Assembly: GCF_943193025.1 (NCBI RefSeq) | Contig: NZ_CALPCQ010000008.1 | Coordinates: 23,508 to 87,507, forward strand | DNA length: 64,000 nucleotides | Source of the DNA: Lactobacillus agrestimuris | Lineage (GTDB): Bacteria; Bacillota; Bacilli; Lactobacillales; Lactobacillaceae | Direction of reading: 5' to 3' | Shown: positions 63,085 through 64,000 of the stretch, piece by piece | Layout: each line of letters starts with the position of its first letter | Position numbering within the stretch: position 1 is the stretch's first letter | Position numbers and translations under genes: made by a program | The notes under the pieces: model-generated | Told to the model about the DNA's origin: nothing | Database searches by the model: none | The model's input: only the letters and a program-made list of their open reading frames with translations

Positions 63085-63164
63085 AATAGTCCCCCTATAT
63101 AGACAATAGCTATTCGGTTACAAGGCATCTTCATATAATGAATCCTATCAGGACCTGAACCGAT
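63085..63164 (-). promoter_or_regulatory. Probable SMK-box (SAM-III) riboswitch of metK
   Basis: A leader of only about 75 bases separates the promoter and metK. It contains TATCGGTTC near the 5' end, GTCCTGATAGGAT that can form a hairpin, and CTTGTAACCGAATAGC. TCGGTT and AACCGA can pair, and the late GGGGGG is the ribosome binding site. The CTTGTAACCGA element near the Shine-Dalgarno sequence is typical of SMK boxes, which control metK translation in Lactobacillales. The assignment is by eye. Confidence 0.7.
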
Positions 63165-63170
63165 ATTATA
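63165..63170 (-). promoter_or_regulatory. metK -10 element
   Basis: Leftward TATAAT at 63170-63165 sits just upstream of the SMK-like leader. The -35 is weak. Confidence 0.6.
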
Positions 63171-63190
63171 CATTCGTTCTAAATTTTAAA

Positions 63191-63222
63191 ATAAAAAAAG
63201 ACTACCGATAACCGGTAGTCTT
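63191..63222 (-). terminator. Terminator of the tRNA-Glu/tRNA-Val pair
   Basis: AGACTACCG and CGGTAGTCT form a GC-containing stem followed leftward by seven T residues. Confidence 0.9.
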
Positions 63223-63229
63223 AGAACGA

Positions 63230-63302
63230 TGGAGGATACAGGGCTCGAACCTGTGACCTCCTGCTTGTAAGGCAGATGCTCTCCCAGCTGAGCTAATCCT
63301 CC
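63230..63302 (-). tRNA. tRNA-Val (anticodon TAC), copy 1
   Basis: A 73-base cloverleaf. The acceptor is GGAGGAT with ATCCTCC, and the anticodon stem TCTGC/GCAGG holds the loop CTTACAA. It is identical in every base to the copy at 63728-63800. Confidence 0.97.
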
Positions 63303-63306
63303 ATAG

Positions 63307-63378
63307 TGACCCGTACGGGATTTGAACCCATGTTACGGCCGTGAAAGGGCCGTGTCTTAACCACTTGACCAACGGGTC
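63307..63378 (-). tRNA. tRNA-Glu (anticodon TTC)
   Basis: A 72-base cloverleaf. The acceptor is GACCCGT with ACGGGTC, and the anticodon stem CGGCC/GGCCG holds the loop CTTTCAC. It lies 4 bases upstream of tRNA-Val copy 1 on the same strand. Confidence 0.97.
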
Positions 63379-63401
63379 ATAACAAATTTGACGACTTAAT
63401 T

Positions 63402-63430
63402 ATAATATCTTAAATATCAAATCTTGTCAA
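63402..63430 (-). promoter_or_regulatory. Promoter of the tRNA-Glu/tRNA-Val pair
   Basis: TTGACA (63430-63425) and TATTAT (63407-63402) are exactly 17 bases apart and about 24 bases before tRNA-Glu. Confidence 0.85.
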
Positions 63431-63691
63431 GACGTTTTTTATTTGTCGTTTTCTTTAACTATTCATCCGACAACGATATTAATAATACAGGATACCTTTT
63501 TAGATTGCAAGTGATTTTTTAGCTTTTTTGAAATTAATTTTATTTCAGTCAATTAGTTCGTTATGAACAATTTTTTTCATCTTAATTATAGAACTAGTTA
63601 GCTTTTCATAATGTAAAGACATGTAAATTAATGAGCTATAAACCACAAATAAAAGAATGCTAATTTATACGATATTATGAAATTAATGTAA
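63431..63691. other. AT-rich spacer between the two tRNA clusters
   Basis: About 260 bases with no open reading frame carrying a ribosome binding site and no clear RNA gene. The next tRNA cluster ends in its own terminator at the right edge of this stretch. Confidence 0.6.
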
Positions 63692-63720
63692 CAAAAAAGG
63701 ATCACCCAATAGGTAATCCA
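63692..63720 (-). terminator. Terminator of the Asn-Ser-Val tRNA cluster
   Basis: GGATTACC and GGGTGATCC pair (one G-T pair) and are followed leftward by six T residues. Confidence 0.8.
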
Positions 63721-63727
63721 TAAAAAA

Positions 63728-63800
63728 TGGAGGATACAGGGCTCGAACCTGTGACCTCCTGCTTGTAAGGCAGATGCTCTCCCAGCTGAGCTAATCCTCC
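63728..63800 (-). tRNA. tRNA-Val (anticodon TAC), copy 2
   Basis: Identical to the first tRNA-Val copy. Here it is the last gene of the Asn-Ser-Val run. Confidence 0.97.
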
Positions 63801-63829
63801 AATTAACTTTTATATTATTAAAAGTTCAA

Positions 63830-63920
63830 CGGAGTCTGAGGGATTTGAACCCTCGATACAGGTTTAAACCCGTATACATGATTTCCAATCATGCTCCTTA
63901 AGCCACTCGGACAAGACTCC
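63830..63920 (-). tRNA. tRNA-Ser (anticodon GGA)
   Basis: A 91-base class II tRNA. The acceptor is GGAGTCT with AGACTCC and discriminator G. The anticodon stem CATGA/TCATG holds TTGGAAA, and a long variable arm is present. Confidence 0.96.
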
Positions 63921-63926
63921 ATCTAG

Positions 63927-63999
63927 CTCCGGCTGTCAGACTCGAACTGACGACATCTTGATTAACAGTCAAGCGCTCTACCAACTGAGCTAAGCCGGA
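63927..63999 (-). tRNA. tRNA-Asn (anticodon GTT)
   Basis: A 73-base cloverleaf. The acceptor is TCCGGCT with AGCCGGA and discriminator G. The anticodon loop CTGTTAA is flanked by TTGA and TCAA. More tRNA genes may follow beyond the window. Confidence 0.96.
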
Positions 64000-64000
64000 A

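Noticed and set aside
1..64000. Prophage, transposon, toxin-antitoxin pair or defence system
   Set aside because: I found no integrase, transposase, terminal inverted repeats, restriction or Cas motifs; every gene longer than 75 residues has a housekeeping, envelope or adhesin explanation.

Overview
The window is AT-rich chromosomal DNA from a low-GC Gram-positive bacterium. It most likely comes from the Lactobacillus gasseri/johnsonii group. The case rests on strong AGGAGG-type ribosome binding sites, T-box leaders on thrS, argS and leuS, a short SMK-box-like (SAM-III) leader on metK typical of Lactobacillales, a Lactobacillus-type SLAP wall-binding domain, and a YSIRK/LPQTG surface protein. 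The species call is inference. I see no insertion sequence, prophage, CRISPR array or replication origin.

Layout. 1-5.1 kb: an HxlR regulator, a TrmH/SpoU RNA methyltransferase, acyP and yidC, and an OmpR/HisKA two-component pair. 5.1-10.0 kb: a tight housekeeping operon read leftward, yqeG-yqeH-nadD-yqeK-rsfS-tmcAL-DUF177. 10.1-11.5 kb: infC-rpmI-rplT with a long regulated leader; infC appears to start at a rare AUA codon. 11.5-22.8 kb: the accessory centrepiece, two overlapping DUF1975/GT4-type glycosyltransferases followed by a 2711-residue Ala/Ser-rich wall-anchored protein built on an exact 1323-bp (441-residue) super-repeat. 23.0-32.1 kb: thrS with its T-box, then dnaI-dnaB-nrdR-coaE-mutM-polA. 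32.2-37.3 kb: murC, ytpR, a thioredoxin-like gene, trmB and ecsAB. 37.3-39.2 kb: a HIT protein, a YtxH-like protein and PrsA, read rightward. 39.2-44.2 kb: yhaM, yhaN, yhaO and a YlbF-like gene. 44.2-53.1 kb: a class A penicillin-binding protein, an RluA-type pseudouridine synthase, fba, argS, an L,D-transpeptidase, nnrD and a DD-carboxypeptidase. 53.2-55.2 kb: tRNA-Leu, a PspC-domain protein, a SLAP-domain secreted protein, a roughly 500-bp region without a convincing gene, and a 27-codon hydrophobic micro-ORF behind a cre-like box. 55.2-63.1 kb: a lipid-linked precursor flippase, leuS, a PAP2 phosphatase, an MFS exporter and metK. 63.2-64 kb: five tRNA genes (Val, Glu, Val, Ser, Asn).

How the genes fit together. 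The housekeeping content covers ribosome assembly, NAD and CoA synthesis, replication priming and repair, and cell-wall synthesis and remodelling. The most unusual locus is the adhesin with its own glycosyltransferases. It has no SecA2/SecY2/Asp genes here and carries a YSIRK signal peptide. This suggests export by the normal Sec route plus dedicated Ser/Thr glycosylation, comparable in logic to staphylococcal SdgA/SdgB rather than to the streptococcal accessory Sec island. Several true starts differ from the longest possible reading frame; these are given entry by entry.
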